From Hahella sp. (GTDB taxonomy: Bacteria > Pseudomonadota > Gammaproteobacteria > Pseudomonadales > Oleiphilaceae), in assembly GCA_028280065.1 (NCBI GenBank), contig JANQMN010000037.1:62001-126000 (forward strand): 64,000 bases of DNA, given 5' to 3'. The notes below the pieces were generated by a model. The model was not told where the DNA came from. It worked only from the letters and a program-made list of their open reading frames with translations, and searched no databases. Below are positions 50,583 through 60,671 of the stretch, in pieces (the stretch's first letter is position 1; each line of letters starts with the position of its first letter). The position numbers were made by a program, and so were the translations under genes.

Positions 50583-51479
50583 GTGGATATTGCCGATCTT
50601 CGCACTTTTCTGAAAGTTGCAGAAACAGGTTCGTTCTCGAAGGCAGCGGAACAATTGCATGTGACCCAGCCGGCCATTTCCAAACGCTTGGCCAGCCTAG
50701 AACAACAACTAAACACTAGCCTGTTGGAACGATTGCCTCGAAATGCCCGGTTAACACCCGCCGGGCAGTTATTCAAGGTCCGAGCGGAACATATACTGAG
50801 GGAAATTGACAATACAAAAGCAGAAATTCAGAACCTGACTCAGGAAGTGACCGGCACACTGAGTATAGCCACCAGTCATCACATCGGACTGCATCGCCTA
50901 CCAAAGCAGATCCGCAAGTTTTTACGAACATTTCCAGATGTTGAGCTTGACCTCCACTTCCTTGCCTCGGAGGAGGCGGAAAAGGCGCTTTTTGCCGCGG
51001 ATGTTGAGCTGGCGCTGCTGACCCTGCCCGCAGTTACCCGGGACCGTCTCGAATATTGTTGCATCTGGCAAGACCCCCTGCACTTCGTGGTAGGCCCGGA
51101 GCATCCGCTGGCTCGCAAGATTGCTGCAGGTCCGATGCTCCCGGATGGCCTGCTTAGGGAACTGACTAAGTTTCGGGCAATACTTCCCGGGTCGGAATCC
51201 ATGACTTATCAGCTGATATCGGCTCTGTTCACAGAGAGTAAACTTGCGCTCAAATCCAACATGCCGACAAACTATCTGGAAACCATTAAAATGATGGTCT
51301 CTGTCGGTTTAGGCTGGGGTGTGTTGCCCGCAACCATGATTGATAAATCGTTGGTAAGATTGCCAATAGATGCAGGAATTCGGCGGGATTTGGGCGTTGT
51401 CGTCGACAAACGCAGGCAATTGAGCAAAGCCGCCGATGCTTTCCTTGCTCAATTGCAGGGGGGTAGTAAATACCCATGA
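50583..51479 (+). CDS. LysR-family transcriptional regulator, divergent from leuC
   Basis: A 298-residue regulator starting at GTG. The N-terminal helix-turn-helix reads GSFSKAAEQLHVTQPAISKR and the rest is a substrate-binding domain (VTGTLSIATSHHIGLHRLP onward). Similar genes sit next to leuCDB in other Gammaproteobacteria, so it likely controls the leu operon in response to a pathway intermediate. That link is inferred from position. Confidence 0.9.
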   Translation: MDIADLRTFLKVAETGSFSKAAEQLHVTQPAISKRLASLEQQLNTSLLERLPRNARLTPAGQLFKVRAEHILREIDNTKAEIQNLTQEVTGTLSIATSHHIGLHRLPKQIRKFLRTFPDVELDLHFLASEEAEKALFAADVELALLTLPAVTRDRLEYCCIWQDPLHFVVGPEHPLARKIAAGPMLPDGLLRELTKFRAILPGSESMTYQLISALFTESKLALKSNMPTNYLETIKMMVSVGLGWGVLPATMIDKSLVRLPIDAGIRRDLGVVVDKRRQLSKAADAFLAQLQGGSKYP

Positions 51480-51501
51480 AGATCTAGTCGCTATTGGCCG
51501 A

Positions 51502-53313
51502 TCAGTCGTTAATCACATCGGCGATACGTTGTTTTACATAGGTGCCCGGCGCGTCTTCTATGACTTCAAGATTTCGGTCTCCAGGAATCCTCGGTGCTAC
51601 CTGCTCGCCAACGTAGGGTTGTACCCAGTTATTCCAATTGGGCCACCAGGAGCCTTCCTGTTTGGTTGCCGTTTCCAACCAGTTATCCGGGTCTTCCGGC
51701 AGCGAATCGTTGGTCCAATGGCAATATTTTTCAGCTGCCGGGGGATTGACAACACCTGCGATATGGCCTGATCCGGAAAGGACGAATGTCACATCGCCGG
51801 AATGAACCTGGGTACCGCGATAACAGGTTTTCCATTTAGCGATATGATCCTGAATAGTACTGAGGAAATAGACCGGTGTTTTAATCTTCCGGTGATCGAT
51901 CGGCGTGTTATCCAACGTTATGCCGTTTGCCTTAATGAACTTGTTTTCAAGGTACATATTGCGTAGGTACCAACCGTGCATGGCAGCGGGCAAGTTGGTG
52001 CCGTCGGAATTCCAATAAAGCAAATCGAATGCCTCGGGCTTTTCTCCCATTAGGTAGTTGTTTACAAAAAACGACCAGAACAGATCGTTTTCGCGCAACA
52101 GGTTGAAGCTGAACGCCATGGAGCGGCCGTCGTAATAGCCGGTCTTATCAAGGGACTTTTCAATACTCTCAATTGTCGTATCGTTGATAAACACGCCGAT
52201 TCCGCCAGGATCGGTGAAATCTATCAATGTAGTGAGATAAGTCGCGCACTTAATCCGTTTGGCTTTGCGTTTGGCAGCCAGGTAAGCCAGTGTGGCGCTT
52301 AGCAGTGTGCCGCCAACGCAATAGCCGATGACATTGATTTCCTTTTCTCCGGTGGCATCTTCCACTGCATCCAATGCCGGGAGTGCGCCATGCAGTAAAT
52401 AGTCCTCAAAACTGATGTCGCGCATGGAGGGGCCTGGATTCACCCAGGAAACCATGAAGACCGTATGGCCCTGATCCACCAACCAGGTCACCAGGGAATT
52501 CTCCTGCTTCATATCCAGGATATAGTACTTATTAATCCAGGGCGGGATGATCATTAACGGCGTCTGATTAACCTTATCCGTGGTCGGCGTGTACTGAATC
52601 AGTTGCAGCATGTGATTTTGAAACACCACTTTGCCGGGGGTAGTGGCTAAGTTCTTACCCACTTCAAAAGCGGAGAAGTCGGTCATCGCAATGTTCAGCA
52701 TATTCGGATTGCGTCGGTAATCCTCAATCAGGTTCTTCAATCCTTCTGCCAGATTGGTACCACCTGTGGAAACGGTTTTCCGCAGCACTTCAGGGTTGGT
52801 CAGGACGAAATTTGAGGGAGCAAGCGCATTAACCAGTTGCCGGGTATAAAACATATATTGGTCGTGGCTATGGTGTTTAGTGTCATCCAGCGTATCCACC
52901 AGCTCTAAAACAGCCTTGGAATTGAGTAAATAGGCTTGTTTCAGATAGTCGAAAATAACGTTGTCTTTCCACTCTTTATCGTTGAAACGGCGATCTCCCC
53001 GTTCCGGCTCAATCACCGATTCGCTTTCGATTCCGAATGCCCTGCCTAACGAATTACGTAACAGCGACACGTGACTTTTCAACAATTCGACCTCTTTGCC
53101 GGCGGTACGAACAGGATGTAACGTCAGTTGCTCCACAATACTCTTGTAAGCGCCAACCATATCCAGCATGGCAGACAGCTGCGCGTCATTAATATTGGTA
53201 TTTTTTCCAAGAAAGTCAGCAAGTTGCGATCGGGTCTTCCAGGTTACGTTATCCACCACGCCGAGCATCTTTTTCACTGCTTTGCCGGCGAAGTTAAAAT
53301 CTTGGGCTTTCAT
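51502..53313 (-). CDS. phaC: Class I polyhydroxyalkanoate synthase
   Basis: A 603-residue PHA polymerase that makes storage polyester from hydroxyacyl-CoA. The N-terminal domain is followed by an alpha/beta-hydrolase core with the modified lipase box GYCVGG (Cys332), WSFFVNNYL, and the C-terminal FVLSGSGHIAGVVNPP containing the catalytic His. Neither phaA, phaB nor a phasin is next to it, so precursor supply is encoded elsewhere. It converges with the LysR gene across a 22-bp gap. Confidence 0.93.
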   Translation of the reverse strand: MKAQDFNFAGKAVKKMLGVVDNVTWKTRSQLADFLGKNTNINDAQLSAMLDMVGAYKSIVEQLTLHPVRTAGKEVELLKSHVSLLRNSLGRAFGIESESVIEPERGDRRFNDKEWKDNVIFDYLKQAYLLNSKAVLELVDTLDDTKHHSHDQYMFYTRQLVNALAPSNFVLTNPEVLRKTVSTGGTNLAEGLKNLIEDYRRNPNMLNIAMTDFSAFEVGKNLATTPGKVVFQNHMLQLIQYTPTTDKVNQTPLMIIPPWINKYYILDMKQENSLVTWLVDQGHTVFMVSWVNPGPSMRDISFEDYLLHGALPALDAVEDATGEKEINVIGYCVGGTLLSATLAYLAAKRKAKRIKCATYLTTLIDFTDPGGIGVFINDTTIESIEKSLDKTGYYDGRSMAFSFNLLRENDLFWSFFVNNYLMGEKPEAFDLLYWNSDGTNLPAAMHGWYLRNMYLENKFIKANGITLDNTPIDHRKIKTPVYFLSTIQDHIAKWKTCYRGTQVHSGDVTFVLSGSGHIAGVVNPPAAEKYCHWTNDSLPEDPDNWLETATKQEGSWWPNWNNWVQPYVGEQVAPRIPGDRNLEVIEDAPGTYVKQRIADVIND

Positions 53314-53471
53314 TTAGTCGTTACTCCAATCGAGATTTCTGCTAGTTTCGCTACGTTCTTTTGGGTTGTTGTTGGCTTTTGCTAATAATAATAGCCATAT
53401 TATTGTGCATTGCAGCATCGTGACATTGTACTTAAGCCGATACCTAAACTGAATCCAACCGTTCACATCCT

Positions 53472-54656
53472 TCACACTTGATTCTTCGCCTGCAACCAAA
53501 AGGGATTCAGTACTTTCCAGTTTAACGCCAGTATAAATGCCGCCAATATAGCCACCCACCCGGCAATCTGAAAAGCGCTGGCCATATTACTGGAATCGAC
53601 AATGACACCGCTTAAGTATGCGCCTAATCCGCCGCCGGCGCCGAAACTCAGGGCGCTATACATCGCTTGTCCCTGGCCTGCATGGTGTTGATCAAAGGCC
53701 CGATGGACGAATTCGATCGAAGTCGCGTGCATCGCGCCAAAACTTACCGCATGCAAAATTTGCCAAAAAATCAGCAAACTAACGATGTCCGCCAAGTGCC
53801 CGATGCCGAACCAACGGATCGCTGTTAAAAGCAAACTGAGCAACATGATCAAGCGCAGGGAAAACTGCCGGATAACGCGGTGCATCCAAACAAACAACAG
53901 TACTTCGGCGGCAACGCCCAAAGCCCAGAGAAGCCCGATGGTTGTTGCACTGTAGCCTAGGCTTTGTAGATAAAGGCTCAGGAAGGTGTAATAAGGTCCG
54001 AATGAGAGCTGGAGTAAAAATGCCAGCAAAAAGAATAAGCAAATATCCCATTCCCGGAAGCGTTTTAGAAAACTTAAAAAAGCGGCCCGGCGCTCATGCT
54101 TCGGCTGATTTCTAACAGTGGCGGCAAAAATTGCCAGCATTAATAAAAACAGCAGTAACCAGAATACCAGCCAATCGACGGAAAAATAGTCGAAAAACCA
54201 GCCTAAACCTGTCACGGCGACAATAAAGCCCAATGAACCCCAAAGCCGGATACGGCTGTAACGCTCTCTTTTTGCTCCCAGGTTGTACAGAGTAATTACT
54301 TCCCACTGGGGTAAAACTGCGTTCCAAAAGCAACCAAACAGGATTAACACCAATACATGGTGCCAAAATCCTTGCAGCCACAGGAAACTCAGGAAGGTAA
54401 TACAAGCCAGCCAGCAACCCCAGCGCACCAATGTAATACGCTCACCGGTATGGTCGCCTAACCAGCCCCAAAAGTTCGGTGCCGCCACTTTGGTCAGCAG
54501 CAAGGTGGCTATGAGAATGCCGACCTGTAAATCTGTAAAACCACGTTGGTGAAAATAGACCGGCAGATAGGGTGCGACGCCGCCGACAATGGCGAAATAG
54601 AAAAAATAAAAGGAAGCCAGCTTCCAGGCAGCATCCGGCTCTCGCTGGGTTTTCAT
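53472..54656 (-). CDS. MFS transporter, HcaT-like
   Basis: A 394-residue carrier with 12 predicted spans. The N-terminal FYFFYFAIVGGVAPYLPVYF and the segment WGWLGDHTGERI match the MFS_1-like/HcaT group (3-phenylpropionate permease-like). The same gene follows aroC in several Pseudomonas-like genomes. The substrate is unknown. Confidence 0.85.
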   Translation of the reverse strand: MKTQREPDAAWKLASFYFFYFAIVGGVAPYLPVYFHQRGFTDLQVGILIATLLLTKVAAPNFWGWLGDHTGERITLVRWGCWLACITFLSFLWLQGFWHHVLVLILFGCFWNAVLPQWEVITLYNLGAKRERYSRIRLWGSLGFIVAVTGLGWFFDYFSVDWLVFWLLLFLLMLAIFAATVRNQPKHERRAAFLSFLKRFREWDICLFFLLAFLLQLSFGPYYTFLSLYLQSLGYSATTIGLLWALGVAAEVLLFVWMHRVIRQFSLRLIMLLSLLLTAIRWFGIGHLADIVSLLIFWQILHAVSFGAMHATSIEFVHRAFDQHHAGQGQAMYSALSFGAGGGLGAYLSGVIVDSSNMASAFQIAGWVAILAAFILALNWKVLNPFWLQAKNQV

Positions 54657-54658
54657 GG

Positions 54659-55789
54659 TTACTGGTCGTCGTGGTCCTGAGACCGTTGCCGGCGTCTGAC
54701 GGCTTCAATGTCAGGCGTATCGACCTGAACATTCGGGTTTTGTCCACGATGCCGCAGCAGGTGATCCATCAGTACCAATGCCATCATGGCCTCGCCAATC
54801 GGGGTTGCGCGGATTCCTACACAAGGGTCATGCCGTCCGGTTGTGCGGACTTCCACTTGGTTGCCGTCAACATCGATCGATTGGCCGGGCAAATGCAAAC
54901 TGGAAGTGGGCTTTAACGCAATATGCGCGACAATGTCCTGGCCGCTGGAAATACCCCCTAAAATGCCGCCGGCGTTATTTGATAGAAAACCGTCAGGTGT
55001 CAGCGCATCCCGGTGCTCGGTACCCTTTTGCTCGACGGAAGCAAAGCCCGCGCCGATTTCCACGCCTTTGACCGCGTTGATACTCATCATGGCATGGGCA
55101 AGGTCCGCATCCAACCGGTCAAATATGGGCTCTCCCAGGCCCGGTGGAACAGCTTCCGCGACAATCGTAACTTTGGCGCCAATGGAATTCCCTTCTTTCC
55201 GCAACGCATCCATATAAGCGGCCATCTCATCTACTTTTGCAGCATCGGGGCAGAAAAACGGATTTCCGTTGACAACGTTCCAGTCAACCTGATTAATCTT
55301 GATCGGACCCAATTGCGATAAATAGCCGCGAACGCGAATCTTGTAATTCTCCAGCAGATATTTTTTAGCGATTGCGCCGGCTGCCACACGCATGGCGGTT
55401 TCCCGCGCAGAGCTTCTGCCACCGCCACGATAATCGCGAACGCCATATTTATGCCAATAGGTATAGTCGGCGTGGGCGGGGCGGAAAATATCCTTGATGT
55501 TGCTGTAGTCCTTTGACTTTTGGTCGGTATTTTCGATAAGAAGACCGATGGGGGTACCGGTCGTTTTGCCTTCGAACACCCCCGAAAGGATTCTCACTTT
55601 GTCCGGTTCCTTGCGTTGTGTCGTATGCCGGGAGGTGCCAGGTTTACGCCTGTCCAGGTCAATTTGCAGATCCTCCTCCGTCAAGGCCAATCCCGGCGGG
55701 CAACCGTCGACGATAGCGCCTAACGCAAGTCCATGGCTTTCGCCAAAGGTGGTTACTGTAAAAAGCTTTCCAAAACTGTTACCAGACAT
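54659..55789 (-). CDS. aroC: Chorismate synthase
   Basis: The last enzyme of the shikimate pathway, which uses reduced FMN. I use the start [20 protein letters not shown], giving 376 residues. A Met 4 codons upstream is unlikely. The signatures [31 protein letters not shown] and [13 protein letters not shown] are intact. It lies between prmB and the MFS gene. Confidence 0.97.
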   Translation of the reverse strand: MSGNSFGKLFTVTTFGESHGLALGAIVDGCPPGLALTEEDLQIDLDRRKPGTSRHTTQRKEPDKVRILSGVFEGKTTGTPIGLLIENTDQKSKDYSNIKDIFRPAHADYTYWHKYGVRDYRGGGRSSARETAMRVAAGAIAKKYLLENYKIRVRGYLSQLGPIKINQVDWNVVNGNPFFCPDAAKVDEMAAYMDALRKEGNSIGAKVTIVAEAVPPGLGEPIFDRLDADLAHAMMSINAVKGVEIGAGFASVEQKGTEHRDALTPDGFLSNNAGGILGGISSGQDIVAHIALKPTSSLHLPGQSIDVDGNQVEVRTTGRHDPCVGIRATPIGEAMMALVLMDHLLRHRGQNPNVQVDTPDIEAVRRRQRSQDHDDQ

Positions 55790-55835
55790 ATAGTTACACA
55801 ACTTTCTTAATGTAATTCAATAGATATAAAGCCGA

Positions 55836-56783
55836 TTACTTCCGCGCGACCAAGACGTTTTCAAACAACTGCTGGTGCTCGATCAATTGCTGTTTATTCA
55901 AGACAAAAACACCGTGCCCGCCCTGTTCGAACTCCGGACACAAAAACATGACTTCCGGAAACTGTTGGAAAAGCGCTTCTATGCTGTTTCCAACTTCACA
56001 AATCAGCACTCCGCCATCGTTTAGCATGTTGGAGGCCAGAGCGAGAATCTGCCTGGTCAGGTCCAACCCGTCCTCTCCCGAGGCGAGCCCTAAACGCGGT
56101 TCATGAAGATACTCCGGGGGCAAATCCTGCATATCCCGGGCGTCAACATAAGGTGGATTACTTAGAATGACATCGAACGACCCGCTTAGACTCTCAAAAA
56201 CGTCAGACTTTGTCGCTGAAACACGATCCGCCAACTGATGCTGTTCGATATTGGCCTGCGCCAACTCGAGCGCGGCATCCGAAATATCGCTTAAAACCAC
56301 CCTGGCATCCGGAAAAACATAAGCTGCCGCAATACCGATACAACCGCTTCCACAACATAGGTCGAGGATTTTTCCGGGCGGTTCCTCCACCCAAGGCTGT
56401 AACTCCTCTCGTAACAATTCTGCGATCGGGGAACGGGGAATCAGTGCCTGACGATTTATCTTAAACGGCAGATCCATAAACCAAGCCTGCCCGATAAGGT
56501 AAGCTGTCGGCACCCGGTCAAGGATTCTTGCCCGTAATGCATTACCCAGCGCCAACCGTTCAGCGCTGGTCAATACGCCCTGAAGCAGGTTTTTGTCAAC
56601 ATCCCAAGGTAAATTAAGTACGCCCAGGACCAGATGCACCGCTTCATCCCAGGCATTGTCGGTGCCATGGCCATAATACAACTCCGAGCCGTTAAAGGCC
56701 GCATAGGTAAACCGCAGGTAGTCCGTGACGGTAGCCAACGGGCTTAATGCTTCCTGGCTAAGATCCTGTTGTTCGAAATGCAA
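55836..56783 (-). CDS. prmB: Ribosomal protein L3 glutamine methyltransferase
   Basis: A 315-residue SAM-dependent enzyme that methylates a glutamine of ribosomal protein uL3. The catalytic NPPY motif is in SNPPYVDARDMQDLP, and the SAM-binding LDLCCGSGCIGIAAA is intact. PrmB rather than PrmC is supported by length, the AVDARD-type extension after NPPY and its place next to aroC. Confidence 0.94.
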   Translation of the reverse strand: MHFEQQDLSQEALSPLATVTDYLRFTYAAFNGSELYYGHGTDNAWDEAVHLVLGVLNLPWDVDKNLLQGVLTSAERLALGNALRARILDRVPTAYLIGQAWFMDLPFKINRQALIPRSPIAELLREELQPWVEEPPGKILDLCCGSGCIGIAAAYVFPDARVVLSDISDAALELAQANIEQHQLADRVSATKSDVFESLSGSFDVILSNPPYVDARDMQDLPPEYLHEPRLGLASGEDGLDLTRQILALASNMLNDGGVLICEVGNSIEALFQQFPEVMFLCPEFEQGGHGVFVLNKQQLIEHQQLFENVLVARK

Positions 56784-56838
56784 ATTAGAGACTCCTGCAA
56801 ATGGGGCTGGTTATTATACGCAGGTAGCGAGTTAATCC

Positions 56839-57912
56839 CTAGCTGGATTTTTGCTCCTGCCGGCTCCGTTCTGCTGCTTCATGCTCGTCAAGGGTAGCGG
56901 CGGTGATTTCCCGGCCCAGCTGAATCAGTTCCGGGGCTTTGTGGTAGTCGAAAGTCTTGCAAACCCCTTTTGGGATGTTGATCAGGATATCGGGAGGATA
57001 GCCGGCGAGTTTGTACTGAGTCAGACAACTCTGCATGGCTTCGAAAGCCATGTTCATCGCATCGAACTTGCCGAGTACCAAACTCTTTTGGATTTGATCG
57101 CTTGAGTCTTGACTCGCTGAAGAATCGTCCGCTATGGAATCCGGAGGACTTGACCCATCCGCCACACCTTTCCGGTTTTTCTGAGCAACCCTGGCAATTG
57201 GGTCTTCCTTCAGGCTTTCCTGAATATCGGCGTTGGCATCCTTGTCAAACAGCATGGCCGCTCTTTCCCAGACCTGGCTAATCCAATCTTCGAAGCTGCG
57301 GTCTTCCTTGACTTCCACGGTTTTAAAGAAACGATCTTCAAAGCTGGCATCATAGTGGCTCAAATTTACCGCGACGATAAGATCGGCGTGGGCGGATATG
57401 GTGGGTATGATCGGCAAAGGATTCAGCAGACCGCCATCGACCAGCACCCTGCCCTTCAGCATTTCCGGCGTCAACAAGCTGGGAATTGCCACAGAAGCCC
57501 GGATCGCCTGGTGCAAGGGTCCTTCCTGAAACCAGACTTCTTTCTGACGAAGTAGATCGGTTGCCACGGCGGTGTAAGGAATCGGTAAGTCTTCGATATT
57601 GAGATCCCCGAGGAGATCATTGACCACGGAAAAGACCTTTTCACCGCGCATTGCCCCTGCGGCAGAGAACGAAACGTCAAGCAATCGCAGTATGTCGAAG
57701 CGGTCCAAACCGGTAGCCCAATCCTTAAACTCACGAAGCTTACCGGCCGCATAGATTCCCCCTACCAATGCGCCCATTGAGCATCCGGATATCGCGATGA
57801 TGCGGTAGCCTCTCTCCTGCAATATTTCAATCGCACCCACATGGGCATAGCCCCGGGCGCCACCGCTCCCGAGCACCAAAGCGACCGTTTTGCGGCTATC
57901 GATCTCAGTCAT
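56839..57912 (-). CDS. Patatin-like phospholipase (RssA-type)
   Basis: A 357-residue serine hydrolase. The oxyanion loop LGSGGARGYAHVGAIE, the nucleophile Ser in ISGCSMGALVGG and the catalytic Asp in DGGLLNPLP are all present, so it should be active. The C-terminal third holds a Ser/Asp-rich linker. The start is the ATG at 57912, since the first codon of the longer frame is TTG. It is 5 bp downstream of the DUF4892 gene. Confidence 0.9.
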   Translation of the reverse strand: MTEIDSRKTVALVLGSGGARGYAHVGAIEILQERGYRIIAISGCSMGALVGGIYAAGKLREFKDWATGLDRFDILRLLDVSFSAAGAMRGEKVFSVVNDLLGDLNIEDLPIPYTAVATDLLRQKEVWFQEGPLHQAIRASVAIPSLLTPEMLKGRVLVDGGLLNPLPIIPTISAHADLIVAVNLSHYDASFEDRFFKTVEVKEDRSFEDWISQVWERAAMLFDKDANADIQESLKEDPIARVAQKNRKGVADGSSPPDSIADDSSASQDSSDQIQKSLVLGKFDAMNMAFEAMQSCLTQYKLAGYPPDILINIPKGVCKTFDYHKAPELIQLGREITAATLDEHEAAERSRQEQKSS

Positions 57913-57917
57913 CAAGA

Positions 57918-58796
57918 TTATTCCGCGGGCGTCAGGAACAACTCCAGATAGCTGTCCTTGCGAGCGAACCGGCTACTGCCGGCGAACGGACCGACATTGA
58001 TCAGCGAAATCCGATCTTCGTCGAACATCTGCCTGGCCAGGTAAACTTTCATTGTATGGCCGAGATCCGCCGCATGTTCCAGATTTTCCGAAGCTGATTT
58101 TCCGGCCTTGCGGCTGTAGGCCACCAGATGTACGGCCGGTTTTTCGTCTCCAAGCTCTTGCTGCTCCACCCACCTTTCAAGGCGATCTTGAAGCTCCCGC
58201 AGTGATTCTAGATCTTCTTCCAGAATCAGAAACAGGTTTTTATCCCTGCCCTCCTGGTCCAGGGGTTGATCCATGCGGATTTGCTCAACATGGGCATACA
58301 CCCGTTGATTGCCCCTCCTCGTGGCGTAAATGACTGCCGCGTAATAGTTGTTATCATGCTCGAAGGTAGTCGCTATGTAATACTGAAAACGGTCGGGTCC
58401 AAATAAAATGCGCTCTTGGAATATTTCGTTCGCCCAATCATTACTCCTGCCGCAATCCCGGCCTTCGCAATAAAACAAAGTGGAAGCGCCAAGCCGTTGC
58501 AATACCGCCTGATAATGGGCTGCTACCTCCTGGGTGGTATGAACCCTGGGTATTTCATAGGTCACGCGGATCACATCCCCGGCCAGTATCTTTTCCGATT
58601 CGGTTCTGACCAGGGAGCCGATAGACGATACTTTGCCGGTAACAAAGCGGTGTTCCGGAATGGATTGCCGGCTTTGTTCGACAACTTCGGAAAGCGGGAA
58701 CTGCGGCAGTAAAAGTTCCGCATGCGACCATGAGGTGATAAGTAAAGAGCCAAATAGAACAAACTGGGCCTTAAAGCGAATCAGGGTATTGATCAA
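57918..58796 (-). CDS. DUF4892 periplasmic protein
   Basis: A 292-residue exported protein with a signal peptide (LFGSLLITSWSHA). The DUF4892 family pattern shows in IRVTYEIPRVHTTQEVAAHYQAVLQ and LFYCEGRDCGRSNDWANEIF. The C-terminal part resembles an OmpA-like fold (KPAVHLVAYSRKAGKSASENLEHA). It may bind the cell wall, but no experimental role is known to me. Confidence 0.85.
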   Translation of the reverse strand: MINTLIRFKAQFVLFGSLLITSWSHAELLLPQFPLSEVVEQSRQSIPEHRFVTGKVSSIGSLVRTESEKILAGDVIRVTYEIPRVHTTQEVAAHYQAVLQRLGASTLFYCEGRDCGRSNDWANEIFQERILFGPDRFQYYIATTFEHDNNYYAAVIYATRRGNQRVYAHVEQIRMDQPLDQEGRDKNLFLILEEDLESLRELQDRLERWVEQQELGDEKPAVHLVAYSRKAGKSASENLEHAADLGHTMKVYLARQMFDEDRISLINVGPFAGSSRFARKDSYLELFLTPAE

Positions 58797-58845
58797 ACTG
58801 TTTTCCTTTTAGTTATTCCTGTGAATCAAATTACTAATAAACGGC

Positions 58846-59706
58846 TTATGCGTTAGCTGCAGGGCAAAATTCAGCGATATACTCCACTATTTTCTTTACT
58901 TCGCCATCCATATGAAAGTGATGATCGCCTGCCACCCGCCGGATCGTGGCATTTTGTATATAGGCCAAGCGTGGATTTTTTGCCGGATTCGTCGGTATAT
59001 AGCCGTCCGACGCAGCCACCAATAGCGTTGGTACGGATATATCGCTCAGATAGGCTTCCACCTGCTCTTCGGTAAAGCGAATAAAAGAAGGTCGGCGCAA
59101 ACGGGTGTCGGTGCACCATACCCAGCCGCCTTCCACTGGAACCAGGTTCCTTTCTACCAAAGGTCGAGAGGCGACTTTATTAATTTCGCCAAATCCTCGC
59201 TGCCGGTCTTCTATGGCATCTTCTACGCTGGCATAGACACGTTTCCGGGAGACAGGCTGGGTGGTTTTAACGAGCGCTTTACGCAGATTTTTAGTTGTGT
59301 CCTCAACTTTTGCCGTTAGAGGTCCGAGTGATTCCAGGAGGATCAGTTTATCGATCTCTTCAGGAATCGCCGCACAATACAGGGATGCGATGATTCCGCC
59401 CAATGAATGGCCCGCTAAAATAGGGTTTTGCCAACCAAGCAGGTCAATCACTTGCCGAACTTCACGTAAATAATCGACTAAGTGATAATTCGATCCCGGC
59501 GGACGGTGTTGGCTTCTGCCATGTCCGGGCAAATCAATCGCCACGATTTCAAAACCGCAATCGGCTAGCAACGGCGCAACCACATAAAAAGATGCTGCGT
59601 TATCCAACCAACCATGAATAGCCAACATTTTCCGAGGATTTCCGGCGCCATAACGCAAACCCGCAAGATGTATATCCGGTAACTGTAGGGAAAGATCTTC
59701 CACCAA
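58846..59706 (-). CDS. Alpha/beta hydrolase
   Basis: A 286-residue soluble hydrolase. The oxyanion region is LAIHGWLDNAASF, the nucleophile Ser is in LAGHSLGGIIASLY, and the catalytic His is in VAGDHHFHMDGE. The substrate cannot be told from sequence. It ends the minus-strand group with DUF4892 and the patatin gene. Confidence 0.9.
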   Translation of the reverse strand: MVEDLSLQLPDIHLAGLRYGAGNPRKMLAIHGWLDNAASFYVVAPLLADCGFEIVAIDLPGHGRSQHRPPGSNYHLVDYLREVRQVIDLLGWQNPILAGHSLGGIIASLYCAAIPEEIDKLILLESLGPLTAKVEDTTKNLRKALVKTTQPVSRKRVYASVEDAIEDRQRGFGEINKVASRPLVERNLVPVEGGWVWCTDTRLRRPSFIRFTEEQVEAYLSDISVPTLLVAASDGYIPTNPAKNPRLAYIQNATIRRVAGDHHFHMDGEVKKIVEYIAEFCPAANA

Positions 59707-59960
59707 TCCATCTTCCTTCTTGATTATCGGTTTTGTCCAAAAAAGAACTTTAGAATAGTCTGCTGTTACATTCTTTTACTATATGACCAACAACTGAAAA
59801 ACAAAACCTGTATTTTTTAACTACCATTACCATGAGCTGTAACATAAACTCCAGATTTTGCCGGTGCTTCACCTAAAAGTTGATTTTCATCAGGTCTTAT
59901 GGATGAATACCGATATGCTCGCGGCTGTTAATTTTTTCGGATATAGAGGTACTGCAAAAG

Positions 59961-60383
59961 TTGGTCCAGCATCTTGTATGGTCTGAAGAGTTTAGTGTCG
60001 GCTCGGAAGACATTGATTCCCAACATCAAAAGCTGATTAGTTTGATTAATTGGCTGTCAACGGAGGTTACTCACAAAACCCCGGGGACGATCGAACACCT
60101 GTTGAACTCTCTCGCGCATTACACTGTCTATCATTTCGGCTATGAGGAAGAGCTGTTCAGAAAAGCCGGTTATCCGGATGCGAAACAACATCAGCAAGAA
60201 CACACTGCCTTCATTGATCGAATATTGGTGATTCGAGAACGTTTCGAGCAAGGTAGCGAGGTGGATCTGGAAGCGTTGGCGGTATATTTACAGCAATGGG
60301 TTGTTCGCCACATATGCATCTCGGATCAAAAAATGATGGCCTGGCTGCGGAACAATGCTTGTAATGAAGCAAGGGGCGCCTAA
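59961..60383 (+). CDS. Bacteriohemerythrin
   Basis: A 140-residue four-helix protein that binds O2 at a di-iron site. All seven ligands are present: His22, His58, Glu62, His77, His81, His117 and Asp122. Translation appears to start at TTG, preceded by AGAGGT about 10 bp upstream. No upstream ATG fits. The neighbouring hybrid kinase raises the possibility of oxygen-linked signalling, but that is only positional. Confidence 0.92.
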   Translation: MVQHLVWSEEFSVGSEDIDSQHQKLISLINWLSTEVTHKTPGTIEHLLNSLAHYTVYHFGYEEELFRKAGYPDAKQHQQEHTAFIDRILVIRERFEQGSEVDLEALAVYLQQWVVRHICISDQKMMAWLRNNACNEARGA

Positions 60384-60409
60384 ACTACAGGGTCACATCC
60401 AATCCGAAA

Positions 60410-60598
60410 TTGACTGATTCCATACGCCGGGAGAAGTTTCGCTACGACAGAAAACACCCTGTTCATATCGTTTTTTTCAAAAAGTCGAAACATGCAGACC
60501 GGTTAGAGGATTTGGCTAAGATGGTGAAAGATATGCGGGGCAATGGCGAGTTCATCCGGATCACCGGGAATTTTCATCAGTGGTTTGATGCCGAGTAA
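60410..60598 (+). CDS. Small hypothetical protein
   Basis: A 62-residue basic ORF starting at TTG 27 bp after the hemerythrin gene. It has no membrane span and no motif that I recognise. The ribosome binding site is weak, so the start is uncertain, and it could be spurious. Confidence 0.35.
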   Translation: MTDSIRREKFRYDRKHPVHIVFFKKSKHADRLEDLAKMVKDMRGNGEFIRITGNFHQWFDAE

Positions 60599-60610
60599 CC
60601 GATTGCCTAG

Positions 60611-60658
60611 CCGGAATAACAAGTGACTGGATTACCGGAATAACAACTGACTGAATTA
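60611..60658. repeat. Two tandem 24-bp repeats
   Basis: Two adjacent units of 24 bp starting CCGGAATAACAA differ at 2 positions. They lie between the stop of the small ORF and the convergent hybrid kinase gene. No function can be assigned. Confidence 0.6.
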
Positions 60659-60671
60659 GAAGTAACAGTGT

